This document shows, piece by piece, positions 36,955 to 45,580 of a stretch of DNA of 64,000 nt. Position 1 is the first letter of the stretch; each line of letters starts with the position of its first letter. The notes beneath the pieces are model-generated. The model was not told where the DNA came from and searched no databases. It saw only the letters and a list, made by a program, of their open reading frames with translations. The position numbers were made by a program, and so were the translations under genes. Origin of the DNA: Rhodococcus sp. KRD162 (GTDB lineage: Bacteria > Actinomycetota > Actinomycetes > Mycobacteriales > Mycobacteriaceae). The stretch spans positions 1 through 64,000 of the forward strand of contig NZ_JABFAU010000005.1 in the NCBI RefSeq assembly GCF_017168335.1, given 5' to 3'.

Positions 36955-39330
36955 ATGCCGCTGCCCACCAGTACATACCGGTTACAACTGCGGGGCGATG
37001 CCTTCACCCTGACCGACGCCGCGAACGTGGTCGGCTATCTTCACGACCTCGGAGTGAGCCACCTCTACCTGTCCCCGATCCTGACGGCCACCGATGGGTC
37101 GACCCACGGGTACGACGTCACCGACACCGCGACCGTGTCGGCGGCGCTCGGCGGCCGCGAAGCACTGAAGCAGTTGCGTTCGCGGGCCTCCGAGCGCGGC
37201 ATGGGCATCATCGTCGACATCGTGCCCAACCATGTCGGGGTCGACGACCCGCGGCAGAACGCATGGTGGTGGGACGTTCTGCTACACGGACGCGAATCCG
37301 AGTACGCGACGTATTTCGACATCGACTTCGCTACCGACAACGGCGTCGACGGCAAGATCGCCATCCCCGTACTCGGTAGCGCCAGCGATGTCGGTGAACT
37401 GACCATCGACCGCTCCGAGGACGCACCACTACTCGCGTTCTACGAACATCGCTTCCCCATTGCCGAGGGCACCGACGGCGACGACGCGCAGGTCGTGCAC
37501 GACCGCCAGGCCTATCGGCTGGTCGGCTGGTCCGACGGACTGATCGGCTATCGCCGGTTCTTCTCGGTCAACGGACTCGCGGGAATCCGACAGGAAGACC
37601 TCGATGTCTTCACCGACTCACACCGCCAGGTGGCCAGTTGGGTCGAGGACGATCTGATCGACGGGCTCCGCGTCGACCATCCCGATGGTCTGGCCGACCC
37701 CGCCGGCTACCTCACCGAACTGCGGGGGCTGCTCGGCCCCGACCGATGGCTGGTCATCGAGAAGATCTTGGCCGACGGTGAACCGCTGGACGAGTCCTTG
37801 CCCGTCGACGGCACCACCGGATACGACGCATTGGCCACGGTCGGCGGAGTGTTCGTCGACCCCGACGGCGTGCATGCGCTCACCGCGCTGTCGCAGGTGC
37901 GCTCGGGAATCGCATTCGACAGCGAATCTCTGCACGAGACCGAACTCGACCTCAAGACCGGTGTCGCACGCGGCGATCTGTCCCCCGAGGTGCGACGCCT
38001 CGCCCGTGCCATCGTCCGCGAGTCCGCCACCACCGTCGAGCTCGAGTCGATCATCGACGCGATCGTTGCCGTCGTCGCGGCCGTTCCGGTGTACCGGACC
38101 GATTACGCACCACTCGCCGGTGTACTCCCGACGGTGATCGCCGCGATCGTCGAGGAACAACCGGAGCTCGGCGGCGGCGTGGGTGCGCTCGCCACTGCAC
38201 TCGTCACCGGAACCGAATCGCCTGTTCGATTCGACCAGGTCTGCGGTGCGGTCACCGCCAAGGGCGTCGAGGACTGCCTGTTCTACCGCGCCAACCGACT
38301 CGTCTCGTTGCAGGAAGTCGGTGGTGACCCGAGTAGATTCGGTTGCAGCACTGCGTATTTCCACCTCACCAATGCCGACCGAGCTCGACGTTGGCCGGCC
38401 GCGATGACCACGCTGTCCACCCATGACACCAAGCGCGGTGAGGATGTGCGGGCGCGGATCGGCGTGCTGTCGCAGGCTCCTGAACTGTGGGCACGCAGCA
38501 TCGCAGACTGGGAAGAACTCAGCCCCAGCCCTGACGGTACGACTGGAATGTTTCTGTGGCAGAACCTTTTCGGCGTGTGGCCGTTCGACGGAGTGATCAC
38601 GTCCACCCTGCGTGAGCGGTTTCACGCCTACGCCGAGAAAGCGATCCGCGAGGCCGCTCTGCGCACGACCTGGACCGCCCCGAACGACGAGTTCGAGTCT
38701 GCGGTGCACGCCTGGCTCGATTCGATCTTCGACGGCCCAGTTGCGCACTCGATGACGACACTCGTCGAGACACTCGCTCCCCACGGCAATTGCGACGCAC
38801 TGGGACAGAAGTTGTTGAACCTGGCCGGACCCGGAATTCCCGATGTGTACCAGGGCACCGAACTGTGGGAAGACTCGCTGGTCGACCCCGACAACCGCAG
38901 GCCCGTCGACTACTCGGTCCGTCGCGCGATGCTCGCAGCGTCGAACACCGGCACACCCGTCATCGAGACCGGTGCCGCGAAGCTGGCGGTCGTCCGCTCC
39001 GCACTGCATGTCCGCCGTGAGCGTCCCGAGAGCTTCGTGGGCGGAACCTATGCACCGATCGTGGCGGACGGTGCTGCGGCCGAGCATCTCGTGGGATTCG
39101 CCCGGGGCCCGGTCGCCGGCCACCACGATGTCATCGCCCTGGTGACACGGCTCTCCCTCGGCCTGTCCGACGAGGGATGGGACGACACGACGGTGACTCT
39201 GCCCGACGGTCGCTGGCGCGATCGCATCACCGATGCCGAACACACGGGCACCGTTTCGGTGGCCGAGGTGTTCGCCTCGCTTCCGGTGGCACTCCTGGTG
39301 CGCGACAACGAAGGAACGGCGACACAGTGA
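36955..39330 (+). CDS. treY: Maltooligosyl trehalose synthase
   Basis: The 791-residue GH13 enzyme begins MPLPTSTYRLQL and carries GYDVTDTATVSAALGG, VDIVPNHVGVDDP, GLRVDHPDGLADP and TLSTHDTKRGEDVRAR. These are hallmarks of TreY, which converts the reducing end of maltodextrins into an alpha,alpha-1,1 (trehalose) linkage. It is followed by treZ, whose GTG start overlaps its stop (GTGA). Confidence 0.95.
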   Translation: MPLPTSTYRLQLRGDAFTLTDAANVVGYLHDLGVSHLYLSPILTATDGSTHGYDVTDTATVSAALGGREALKQLRSRASERGMGIIVDIVPNHVGVDDPRQNAWWWDVLLHGRESEYATYFDIDFATDNGVDGKIAIPVLGSASDVGELTIDRSEDAPLLAFYEHRFPIAEGTDGDDAQVVHDRQAYRLVGWSDGLIGYRRFFSVNGLAGIRQEDLDVFTDSHRQVASWVEDDLIDGLRVDHPDGLADPAGYLTELRGLLGPDRWLVIEKILADGEPLDESLPVDGTTGYDALATVGGVFVDPDGVHALTALSQVRSGIAFDSESLHETELDLKTGVARGDLSPEVRRLARAIVRESATTVELESIIDAIVAVVAAVPVYRTDYAPLAGVLPTVIAAIVEEQPELGGGVGALATALVTGTESPVRFDQVCGAVTAKGVEDCLFYRANRLVSLQEVGGDPSRFGCSTAYFHLTNADRARRWPAAMTTLSTHDTKRGEDVRARIGVLSQAPELWARSIADWEELSPSPDGTTGMFLWQNLFGVWPFDGVITSTLRERFHAYAEKAIREAALRTTWTAPNDEFESAVHAWLDSIFDGPVAHSMTTLVETLAPHGNCDALGQKLLNLAGPGIPDVYQGTELWEDSLVDPDNRRPVDYSVRRAMLAASNTGTPVIETGAAKLAVVRSALHVRRERPESFVGGTYAPIVADGAAAEHLVGFARGPVAGHHDVIALVTRLSLGLSDEGWDDTTVTLPDGRWRDRITDAEHTGTVSVAEVFASLPVALLVRDNEGTATQ

Positions 39331-41117
39331 GATCGACAGCGACATCAACAGCAGGGACATCAACAGCAGAGTCATCAACAGCTGCGACGACTCGGCAGTT
39401 CCGCGTGTGGGCACCGACCCCACAGACCGTGCGCCTACAACTCGACGACGCTGTTCATCCGATGCAACGCTCGTCGGACGGTTGGTGGCACGCCGACGTC
39501 GAGGCGTCGCCGAACAGTCGATACGGCTATCTGCTCGACGACGCCGACAAGGCGCTTCCCGATCCGCGATCGCCGCGGCAACCCGAGGGCGTACACGAGC
39601 TGTCCCAGGTCTTCGATGTCGACTCGAGGCTGTGGACCGACTCGGACTGGACCGGACGGCAGCTGCCCGGTTCGTCGATCTACGAACTGCACATCGGCAC
39701 GTTCACCGACGAGGGCACCTTCGACGCGGCCATCGACAAGCTCGATCATCTCGTCGATCTCGGCGTGACGTTCATCGAGATCATGCCGGTCAACGGGTTC
39801 AACGGTGAGCACAACTGGGGATACGACGGCGTGCTCTGGTACACCGTGCACGAGGCGTACGGCGGCCCGGAAGGGTTGCAGCGCTTGGTCGATGCCTGCC
39901 ATCGCCGCGGCATCGCAGTCGTGCTCGACGTCGTCTACAACCATCTAGGCCCCTCGGGCAACTATCTCGATCGCTTCGGTCCGTACATGGCCGAAGGAGC
40001 CAACAGTTGGGGCCAGGCGATCAACTACGCCGAGGCAGAATCCGGCGAGGTCAGGCGCTACGCCCTCGACAATGCGCTGCGCTGGTTCTCCGAGTTCCAC
40101 ATCGACGCACTGCGACTCGATGCAGTGCACGCGATCGTCGACCACACGGCCGTGCACCTGCTCGAACAACTCTCCATCGAAACCCGCACGCTCTCAGCAC
40201 ATCTGGGTCGTCCACTGACCCTGATCGCCGAGAGCGACCTCAACGATCCGACACTGATCACCGCGCGGTCGGGTGGCGGCTACGGACTCGACGCGCAGTG
40301 GGACGACGACATCCACCATGCGATCCACGCTGCGGTCTCGGGCGAGCGGCAGGGTTACTACGGCGATTTCGGCTCACTTCGAGGTCTCGCGAACACGCTG
40401 CGGCAGGGCTTCTTTCATGCCGGAACATATTCGAGCTTCCGCGGTCGCATCCACGGCCGCCCGCTCGACACCCGCCGAATTCCGGCCAGTTCACTGGTGA
40501 CCTACACGACCACGCACGATCAGATCGGCAATCGGGCGATCGGCGACCGGCCTGGCTTCTACCTGTCTCCCGGCCAGCTCGCGATCAAGGCCGCTCTGGT
40601 GTTGACCTCGCCGTACACACCGATGTTGTTCATGGGCGAGGAGTGGGGGGCGTCGACGCCGTTCCAGTTCTTCACCTCGCATCCCGAGCCCGAACTGGGC
40701 CGGGCCACAGCCGAAGGGCGCAAAGCGGAATTCGCCGAACACGGCTGGGACGAGAGTGAGATCCCCGACCCGCAGGACCGAGCGACGTTCACCCGGTCCA
40801 AGCTGAACTGGTCGGAACTGGGCGACGGAGACCACGCACGACTGCTGGCCGTCTATCGCGACCTGTTGAGGTTGCGCCGCGACCGCAGCGAACTCACCGA
40901 CCCCTGGCTCGACCATGTGAAGGTGGACTACGACGAGGACGCGCAGTGGATCGTCGTGCGTCGCGGCCGAGTCAGCGTCGTGTGCAATCTGTCCGAATCG
41001 CCTGCGACGGTGCCGGCCGGCGGCTCCCCACTGCTCGAATGGGAGCCGACGACCTCCAACGAGACCGGTTCCGCCACAACGGTCCCCGGTCACTCCTTCG
41101 CTGTACTCGAGTCCTGA
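39327..41117 (+). CDS. treZ: Maltooligosyltrehalose trehalohydrolase
   Basis: The 596-residue GH13 enzyme releases trehalose from the product of TreY. The N-terminal domain starts at about residue 23 (RQFRVWAPTPQTVRLQL). Then come HIGTFTDEGTFDAAIDKLDHL, DVVYNHLGPSGNY, ALRLDAVHAIVD and YTTTHDQIGNRAIGDR. The first about 20 residues are a Ser/Thr/Ala stretch made by a 15-base repeat. GTG 39327 is coupled to treY. The 3' end overlaps the convergent DHA2 exporter gene by 28 bases. Confidence 0.95.
   Translation: MRSTATSTAGTSTAESSTAATTRQFRVWAPTPQTVRLQLDDAVHPMQRSSDGWWHADVEASPNSRYGYLLDDADKALPDPRSPRQPEGVHELSQVFDVDSRLWTDSDWTGRQLPGSSIYELHIGTFTDEGTFDAAIDKLDHLVDLGVTFIEIMPVNGFNGEHNWGYDGVLWYTVHEAYGGPEGLQRLVDACHRRGIAVVLDVVYNHLGPSGNYLDRFGPYMAEGANSWGQAINYAEAESGEVRRYALDNALRWFSEFHIDALRLDAVHAIVDHTAVHLLEQLSIETRTLSAHLGRPLTLIAESDLNDPTLITARSGGGYGLDAQWDDDIHHAIHAAVSGERQGYYGDFGSLRGLANTLRQGFFHAGTYSSFRGRIHGRPLDTRRIPASSLVTYTTTHDQIGNRAIGDRPGFYLSPGQLAIKAALVLTSPYTPMLFMGEEWGASTPFQFFTSHPEPELGRATAEGRKAEFAEHGWDESEIPDPQDRATFTRSKLNWSELGDGDHARLLAVYRDLLRLRRDRSELTDPWLDHVKVDYDEDAQWIVVRRGRVSVVCNLSESPATVPAGGSPLLEWEPTTSNETGSATTVPGHSFAVLES
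39342..39386 (+). repeat. 15-base imperfect tandem repeat, three copies
   Basis: ACATCAACAGCAGGG, ACATCAACAGCAGAG and TCATCAACAGCTGCG follow each other in frame at the start of treZ. They encode a Thr/Ser-Thr-Ala-rich leader. Copy number could vary between strains without affecting the catalytic domain. Confidence 0.8.
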
Positions 41118-42646
41118 CGCTGGCGGAGATTGATCAGGACGAACACCGAGGTCACGGCCAAGACCACCGCAGTGGCGACCGCGGCGACGTGCATACCCGA
41201 CACGAACGCTGCGTTCGCGGAGTCCATCAGTGCTGTCGCCGCCGAGTCCGGCAGCCCGCGGGCAACCTCTCGGGCACCGCCGAGGGTCTCGCTGGCGTCG
41301 GCACCGAGTTCAGGCGTGAGCAGTGAGACGTCGATCCCGCGCCGGAAGAAGGCCATGACGACGGTGCCGAGTATGGCGACACCCAGTGCGATACCGAGTT
41401 CGTATGCGGTTTCCGACACTGCCGAGGCGGCTCCCGCTCGTTCGGGTTCGACCGCGCTGACCACCAACTCGGAGGTCAACGTGAGCGAAACACCGACGCC
41501 TGCCCCGACGAGGACGAATCCGGCGATGAACAACGCCGGGCCACTGTCTGCGGCGAGGCCGACGAGGACCCCTGCACCTGCCGCTCCGACGATCATCGCG
41601 ACACCGAGAACCGTTCCTGCACTGAAGTATCGGACCAAGACCGCCACCAGAAGCGATGTGACGATACTGGCGGCCGTGCCTGGTAACAGCAACAGCCCCG
41701 CTTCCAGCGGGCTGTTGCCGAGCACGACCTGCAGATACTGCGCACCGAAGAACAGCACCCCGGCGAGGGCGAACACGGACAGGAAGTTCGTGGCGACGCC
41801 CGTCGAGAATGCCCGGCTGGCGAACAACCGCAGGTCGATCATGGGCGCGTCGAGGATTCGCTGTCTGCGAACGAACACATAACCGGCGATCAGACCGACC
41901 ACAGCCGACATCACGTACACCGGGTCGACTCCGTGTGCCGCGGTCTCCTTCACTGCGAACACCAGCGGCACGATGGCGAGCATCGACAGCGCCGAACTCG
42001 TCAGGTCGAAGCGGCCAGGGTTCGGATCGCGTGACTCCGGAATCACCAGCGGACCCAGCAGGATCAGGGCGAGCATGACGGGGATGTTGATGAGAAACAC
42101 CGATCCCCACCAGAAGTGCTCGAGCAACCAACCGCCGACGAGCGGACCGGCAGCAGCACCGCCACCGGCCATCGCGCCCCACACTCCGATCGCCGCGACC
42201 CGCTGACACGGGTTCAGGAAGATCGTGCGAATCAGGCCGAGTGTCGCGGGCATCAGCGTCGCGCCGGAGATGCCTTGCAGAACTCGAGCGGCGATGAGCA
42301 TCTCGGCGCTGGACGAGACGGCGGCGACGAGCGAGGCGATACCGAAGCCCGCAGCACCGATCAACAGCAATCGGCGGCGGCCGATTCGGTCACCGAGTGT
42401 GCCCATGGTGATCAGCAGACCGGCCAGCACGAACGAGTACACGTCGATGATCCAGAGCAGCTGATTGCTGGTCGGAGCCAGATCAGCGCTGATGAAGGGT
42501 AGCGCGAGATCGAGCACGGTACCGTCGACCGCGATCAACAGGATCGCGAACGCGAGCACCACCAGCCCGAGCCAATCTCGCCCGGTGGCTCGATGCTCGA
42601 ACTCTCCGGACACCTCCTGCACCGAACCGGTGCGCACGTCGCTCAC
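41090..42646 (-). CDS. MFS multidrug exporter (DHA2, 14-TM)
   Basis: The predicted protein has 518 residues and about 14 membrane segments. The DHA2 motifs AVDGTVLDLALPFISADL, GDRIGRRRLLLIG and RVLQGISGATLMPATLGLI resemble EmrB/QacA-type drug:H+ antiporters. GTG 42646 is preceded by AGGAGAA. It is divergent from a TetR repressor with paired operator-like repeats between them, the usual arrangement for inducible drug efflux. Confidence 0.9.
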   Translation of the reverse strand: MSDVRTGSVQEVSGEFEHRATGRDWLGLVVLAFAILLIAVDGTVLDLALPFISADLAPTSNQLLWIIDVYSFVLAGLLITMGTLGDRIGRRRLLLIGAAGFGIASLVAAVSSSAEMLIAARVLQGISGATLMPATLGLIRTIFLNPCQRVAAIGVWGAMAGGGAAAGPLVGGWLLEHFWWGSVFLINIPVMLALILLGPLVIPESRDPNPGRFDLTSSALSMLAIVPLVFAVKETAAHGVDPVYVMSAVVGLIAGYVFVRRQRILDAPMIDLRLFASRAFSTGVATNFLSVFALAGVLFFGAQYLQVVLGNSPLEAGLLLLPGTAASIVTSLLVAVLVRYFSAGTVLGVAMIVGAAGAGVLVGLAADSGPALFIAGFVLVGAGVGVSLTLTSELVVSAVEPERAGAASAVSETAYELGIALGVAILGTVVMAFFRRGIDVSLLTPELGADASETLGGAREVARGLPDSAATALMDSANAAFVSGMHVAAVATAVVLAVTSVFVLINLRQRQDSSTAKE

Positions 42647-42707
42647 AACTTCTCCTAGGTTCCGCGCTGGGCGTCTCGCGATCGGCCGTCCCAGCGACAC
42701 AGGTACC

Positions 42708-42763
42708 AACCGTCCAGCCGGTACAGTCGTCGAGACTACTCTGAACCGTCCAGCCGGTAAAGT
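42708..42763. promoter_or_regulatory. Paired operator repeats of the TetR/exporter region
   Basis: Two copies of ACCGTCCAGCCGGTA (starting 42709 and 42745) lie 36 bases apart in the divergent promoter. Each contains the inverted ends ACCG and CGGT, as expected for a TetR dimer site. One copy per promoter would allow control of both directions. Confidence 0.6.
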
Positions 42764-42770
42764 AGGTTTC

Positions 42771-43295
42771 ATGTCATCGGACACCCGCGACCGAATACTC
42801 GACGCCCTGGAAACGATGCTGCTCGAACACGGCATGACGAAAGTGACCTTGGACAGCGTCGCCGCCGCCGCCGGAGTTTCCAAAGGCGGTTTGCTCTATC
42901 ACTTCAAGTCCAAGGACGCGCTGGTTGCCGCCATGGTCCGAAGACTCGCCGTACAGGCCGATCAGCAGCGCAGCGACGCCGCAGCAGGCGGCACATCGGT
43001 GGCGGAGTGGTACCTGCAGCCACCCGACTGCATCTCCGACAAGGAAATCGAGTTGTATCGCTCCACGCTGGCCGCACTGCGCAGCGTGGACGGGAACTCC
43101 GGCGAGGTACAGGACGCCGTCGTCGACATGATGCAGCAGTGGGACGACGGCCTCCGAGCAGAGATCGACGACCCGGTCCAGGCCGAGATCATCCGACTCG
43201 TCGGCGACGGAATCTATCTCGGTGCCGTGCTCGACCTGCCGCCGGTGGACCCAGAATTGCACAAACGCGTCGTCGACCGCCTGCTCGGACGGTAG
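42771..43295 (+). CDS. TetR-family repressor of the DHA2 exporter
   Basis: The 174-residue protein has the N-terminal helix-turn-helix VTLDSVAAAAGVSKGGLLYHFKSKDALVAAMVRRL and a TetR_C domain. The ATG at 42771 follows the second operator repeat by seven bases. The place opposite a drug exporter suggests it senses the exporter's substrate. The ligand is unknown. Confidence 0.88.
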   Translation: MSSDTRDRILDALETMLLEHGMTKVTLDSVAAAAGVSKGGLLYHFKSKDALVAAMVRRLAVQADQQRSDAAAGGTSVAEWYLQPPDCISDKEIELYRSTLAALRSVDGNSGEVQDAVVDMMQQWDDGLRAEIDDPVQAEIIRLVGDGIYLGAVLDLPPVDPELHKRVVDRLLGR

Positions 43296-43296
43296 C

Positions 43297-44652
43297 TCAG
43301 GTCAGATACCGGTAGACCGGCGAGCCGGGCTCCAACTGTTCCACTGTCAGGTGCGAGGAGTTCATCCGTTCCAGCAGTGCCGAGAGACCCTCCGCAGCCC
43401 CCAGTTCGATGCCGACCAGCGCGGCACCGGTCTCCCGGTTGTTGCGCTTGACGTACTCGAACAGCGTGATGTCGTCGTCGGGCCCGAGCACCTCGTCGAG
43501 AAAACGACGCAGTGCGCCGGGCTCCTGCGGGAAATCGACCAGAAAATAGTGCTTGAGCCCCAGGTGGACGAGCGAACGCTCGAGAATCTCGCCGTACCGG
43601 GACACATCGTTGTTGCCGCCCGACACCAGACACACCACGGTGCTGCCCGGTTCGATGTCGAGGTGCTCGAGGGCGGCGACCGCCAAGGCCCCTGCGGGCT
43701 CGGCGATGACTCCCTCGTTCTGGTAGAGCGCCAGCATCGCCGTACAGATCGCGCCCTCGTCGATCTGGGTGATCAGGAATGCCCCTGGGCCCGAGTGATC
43801 GAACACCGGCGCAGTGATCAACGGCAACGAGGCATGCGAGACCACCGAGGCACCCAAGGACTGCAAGGCCGCGTACGGCACGTCGCCGATACGGCGGACG
43901 GCGGCCCCGTCCACGAACGGGTCGATATCGGACAGCGTCACCGGTCCCCCTGCGATCAAAGCCGCAGTCATCGACGCCGCTCCCGACGGTTCGACGCCCA
44001 CCAACGATGTCTGCGGTGCACGCTCACGCAGATAGCTGGAAATACCGGCGATGCATCCGCCGCCGCCGACGGGCATCACCACCACATCGGGTGCACCGCC
44101 GAGTTGATCGACGATTTCCGCAGCGATGGTGCCCTGCCCGGCCACGGTTCGTGGATCGTCGAAGGGCGGCACCATGGTGGCACCGGTACGAGCAACATCG
44201 GCCGCGGCCGCGGCCGCCGCGGCGTCGAACGTGTCGCCGATGACGATGAGCTCGACGAATTCGCCGCCGTGCACCCGGATGCGGTCACGTTTCTGCTTGG
44301 GAGTGTTGGCAGGCACGTAGATGCGGCCGCGCACCTGCATCGAGCGGCACGCGAATGCGACGCCCTGCGCATGATTACCAGCGCTCGCCGTCACCACGCC
44401 CACAGCGCGCTCGGCGTCCGTGAGCTGATCCATCAGGTTGTATGCGCCGCGAATCTTGTACGACCGCACGACCTGCAGGTCCTCGCGCTTGAGGTAGACC
44501 GTCGCGCCCGTCTCCGCAGACAGCCGCTCACACAGCTGCAGGGGCGTCGCCGCAACCACCGAAGAAATTCGCACCGCAGCGGCATCGATATCGGCAGCGG
44601 TGACGGCTACCGACGATGAGTGCTGTGAGACGAGTTCAGGGGAGGAAGACAC
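43297..44652 (-). CDS. ilvA: Threonine dehydratase (biosynthetic)
   Basis: The 451-residue PLP enzyme converts threonine to 2-oxobutanoate, the first step to isoleucine. It has the PLP-lysine motif SYKIRGAYN, ASAGNHAQGVAF and the phosphate loop VGGGGCIAG. A C-terminal ACT-like regulatory domain (HYFLVDFPQEPGALRRFLDEVLGPDDDITLFEY) signals isoleucine feedback control. GTG 44652 is the likeliest start but has no clear ribosome binding site. Neighbour order (Ddn-like protein upstream) matches M. tuberculosis Rv1558-Rv1559. Confidence 0.93.
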   Translation of the reverse strand: MSSSPELVSQHSSSVAVTAADIDAAAVRISSVVAATPLQLCERLSAETGATVYLKREDLQVVRSYKIRGAYNLMDQLTDAERAVGVVTASAGNHAQGVAFACRSMQVRGRIYVPANTPKQKRDRIRVHGGEFVELIVIGDTFDAAAAAAAADVARTGATMVPPFDDPRTVAGQGTIAAEIVDQLGGAPDVVVMPVGGGGCIAGISSYLRERAPQTSLVGVEPSGAASMTAALIAGGPVTLSDIDPFVDGAAVRRIGDVPYAALQSLGASVVSHASLPLITAPVFDHSGPGAFLITQIDEGAICTAMLALYQNEGVIAEPAGALAVAALEHLDIEPGSTVVCLVSGGNNDVSRYGEILERSLVHLGLKHYFLVDFPQEPGALRRFLDEVLGPDDDITLFEYVKRNNRETGAALVGIELGAAEGLSALLERMNSSHLTVEQLEPGSPVYRYLT

Positions 44653-44722
44653 CAGGACATGCTGCCACCAGTGTGGAGCGAGCGGCCACCCGGGACCGTT
44701 CCACGACCGGGAAGACGGCGTT

Positions 44723-45157
44723 TCAGGCGCGCGAGAGTACGAGGACAGGTATCTCGCGGTCGGTCTTCTTCTGGTACTCCGCGTAATCGGGGTACGCGGC
44801 AACCGAGCGTTCCCACCACACGGCCTTCTCGTCGCCGGTCACCTCGCGTGCGATGTAATCGTGCTTGTCCGGACCGTCCTGCAGTTCGACGAGCGGCTCG
44901 GCCTTGACGTTGTGATACCAGACGGGATGCTTCGGCGCGCCGCCGAGGGAGGCGACGATGGCGTACTCGCCGTCGTGTTCGACCCTCATCAACGGCGACT
45001 TGCGCAGCTTGCCGCTCTTGTTGCCTTTCGTCGTCAACAACACGACCGGCATACCGTTGAGCATGGTCCCCTCGGTACCGCCGGACCTCTCGTACAGCTC
45101 TGCCTGCTCGCGGGCCCAGTCGGATGAACTCGGTTCGTATTCTCCTGTCAATGGCAT
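44723..45157 (-). CDS. Deazaflavin (F420)-dependent nitroreductase family protein
   Basis: The 144-residue protein of the Ddn/FDOR family shows [41 protein letters not shown] and the closing [12 protein letters not shown]. These form the split-barrel fold that binds F420. Such proteins reduce quinones or other substrates at the membrane. It sits just upstream of ilvA on the same strand, as does Rv1558. The natural substrate is unknown. Confidence 0.88.
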   Translation of the reverse strand: MPLTGEYEPSSSDWAREQAELYERSGGTEGTMLNGMPVVLLTTKGNKSGKLRKSPLMRVEHDGEYAIVASLGGAPKHPVWYHNVKAEPLVELQDGPDKHDYIAREVTGDEKAVWWERSVAAYPDYAEYQKKTDREIPVLVLSRA

Positions 45158-45254
45158 GGTTTTCAGTCAACACCTTCGGGCGTCGGGACGCCACGAGATC
45201 GAGAACATTCCCAGGCCCGGACGCGGAGTTCGGTGGACCGAATCTTTGGCTGGG

Positions 45255-45260
45255 TATAGT
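45255..45260 (+). promoter_or_regulatory. Possible -10 element
   Basis: TATAGT lies 50 bases upstream of the small membrane-protein gene at 45311, within the divergent gap. No matching -35 is clear. Confidence 0.3.
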
Positions 45261-45310
45261 CTGAACTTCCCGCAGCGGACACCCGAACCTGCCCAACCGA
45301 GGAGGACGCG

Positions 45311-45580
45311 ATGACGTACACGAGCAACGAGGTGAGCCCTCGGACCGCTCCTGGCCTCCGCACCGCGGATGTGGCCGGCGTCGCGTGGCCCGTCTACAAA
45401 CTCGAGGCCCTCGCACTCGGATTCCTCGTGTTCGCCGCGACCCTCGTCGTTGCCGGTGCCCTGCAGGCCGCGGTGCTGTCCGGCGCAGCGGTCGCCGTCC
45501 TCGCCTGGTGGACCCTGCGCCTGACCGAACTGGGTTCGGTCGGCCGAGCATCAGCCCGTCAGGCAGCCGGGCCCCAGTAG
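45311..45580 (+). CDS. Small two-helix membrane protein
   Basis: The 89-residue protein has two hydrophobic helices ([21 protein letters not shown] and [13 protein letters not shown]) and short polar ends. GAGGAGG shortly before the ATG gives a strong start. It is divergent from the Ddn-like gene, and its last 30 bases overlap the 3' end of dnaE1. No family name was recognised. The good start signal and clean membrane pattern support it as real. Confidence 0.7.
   Translation: MTYTSNEVSPRTAPGLRTADVAGVAWPVYKLEALALGFLVFAATLVVAGALQAAVLSGAAVAVLAWWTLRLTELGSVGRASARQAAGPQ

Noticed and set aside
37618..39423. 601-residue open frame antisense to treY
   Set aside because: It lies almost wholly within treY and is a GC-driven mirror frame with low-complexity composition.
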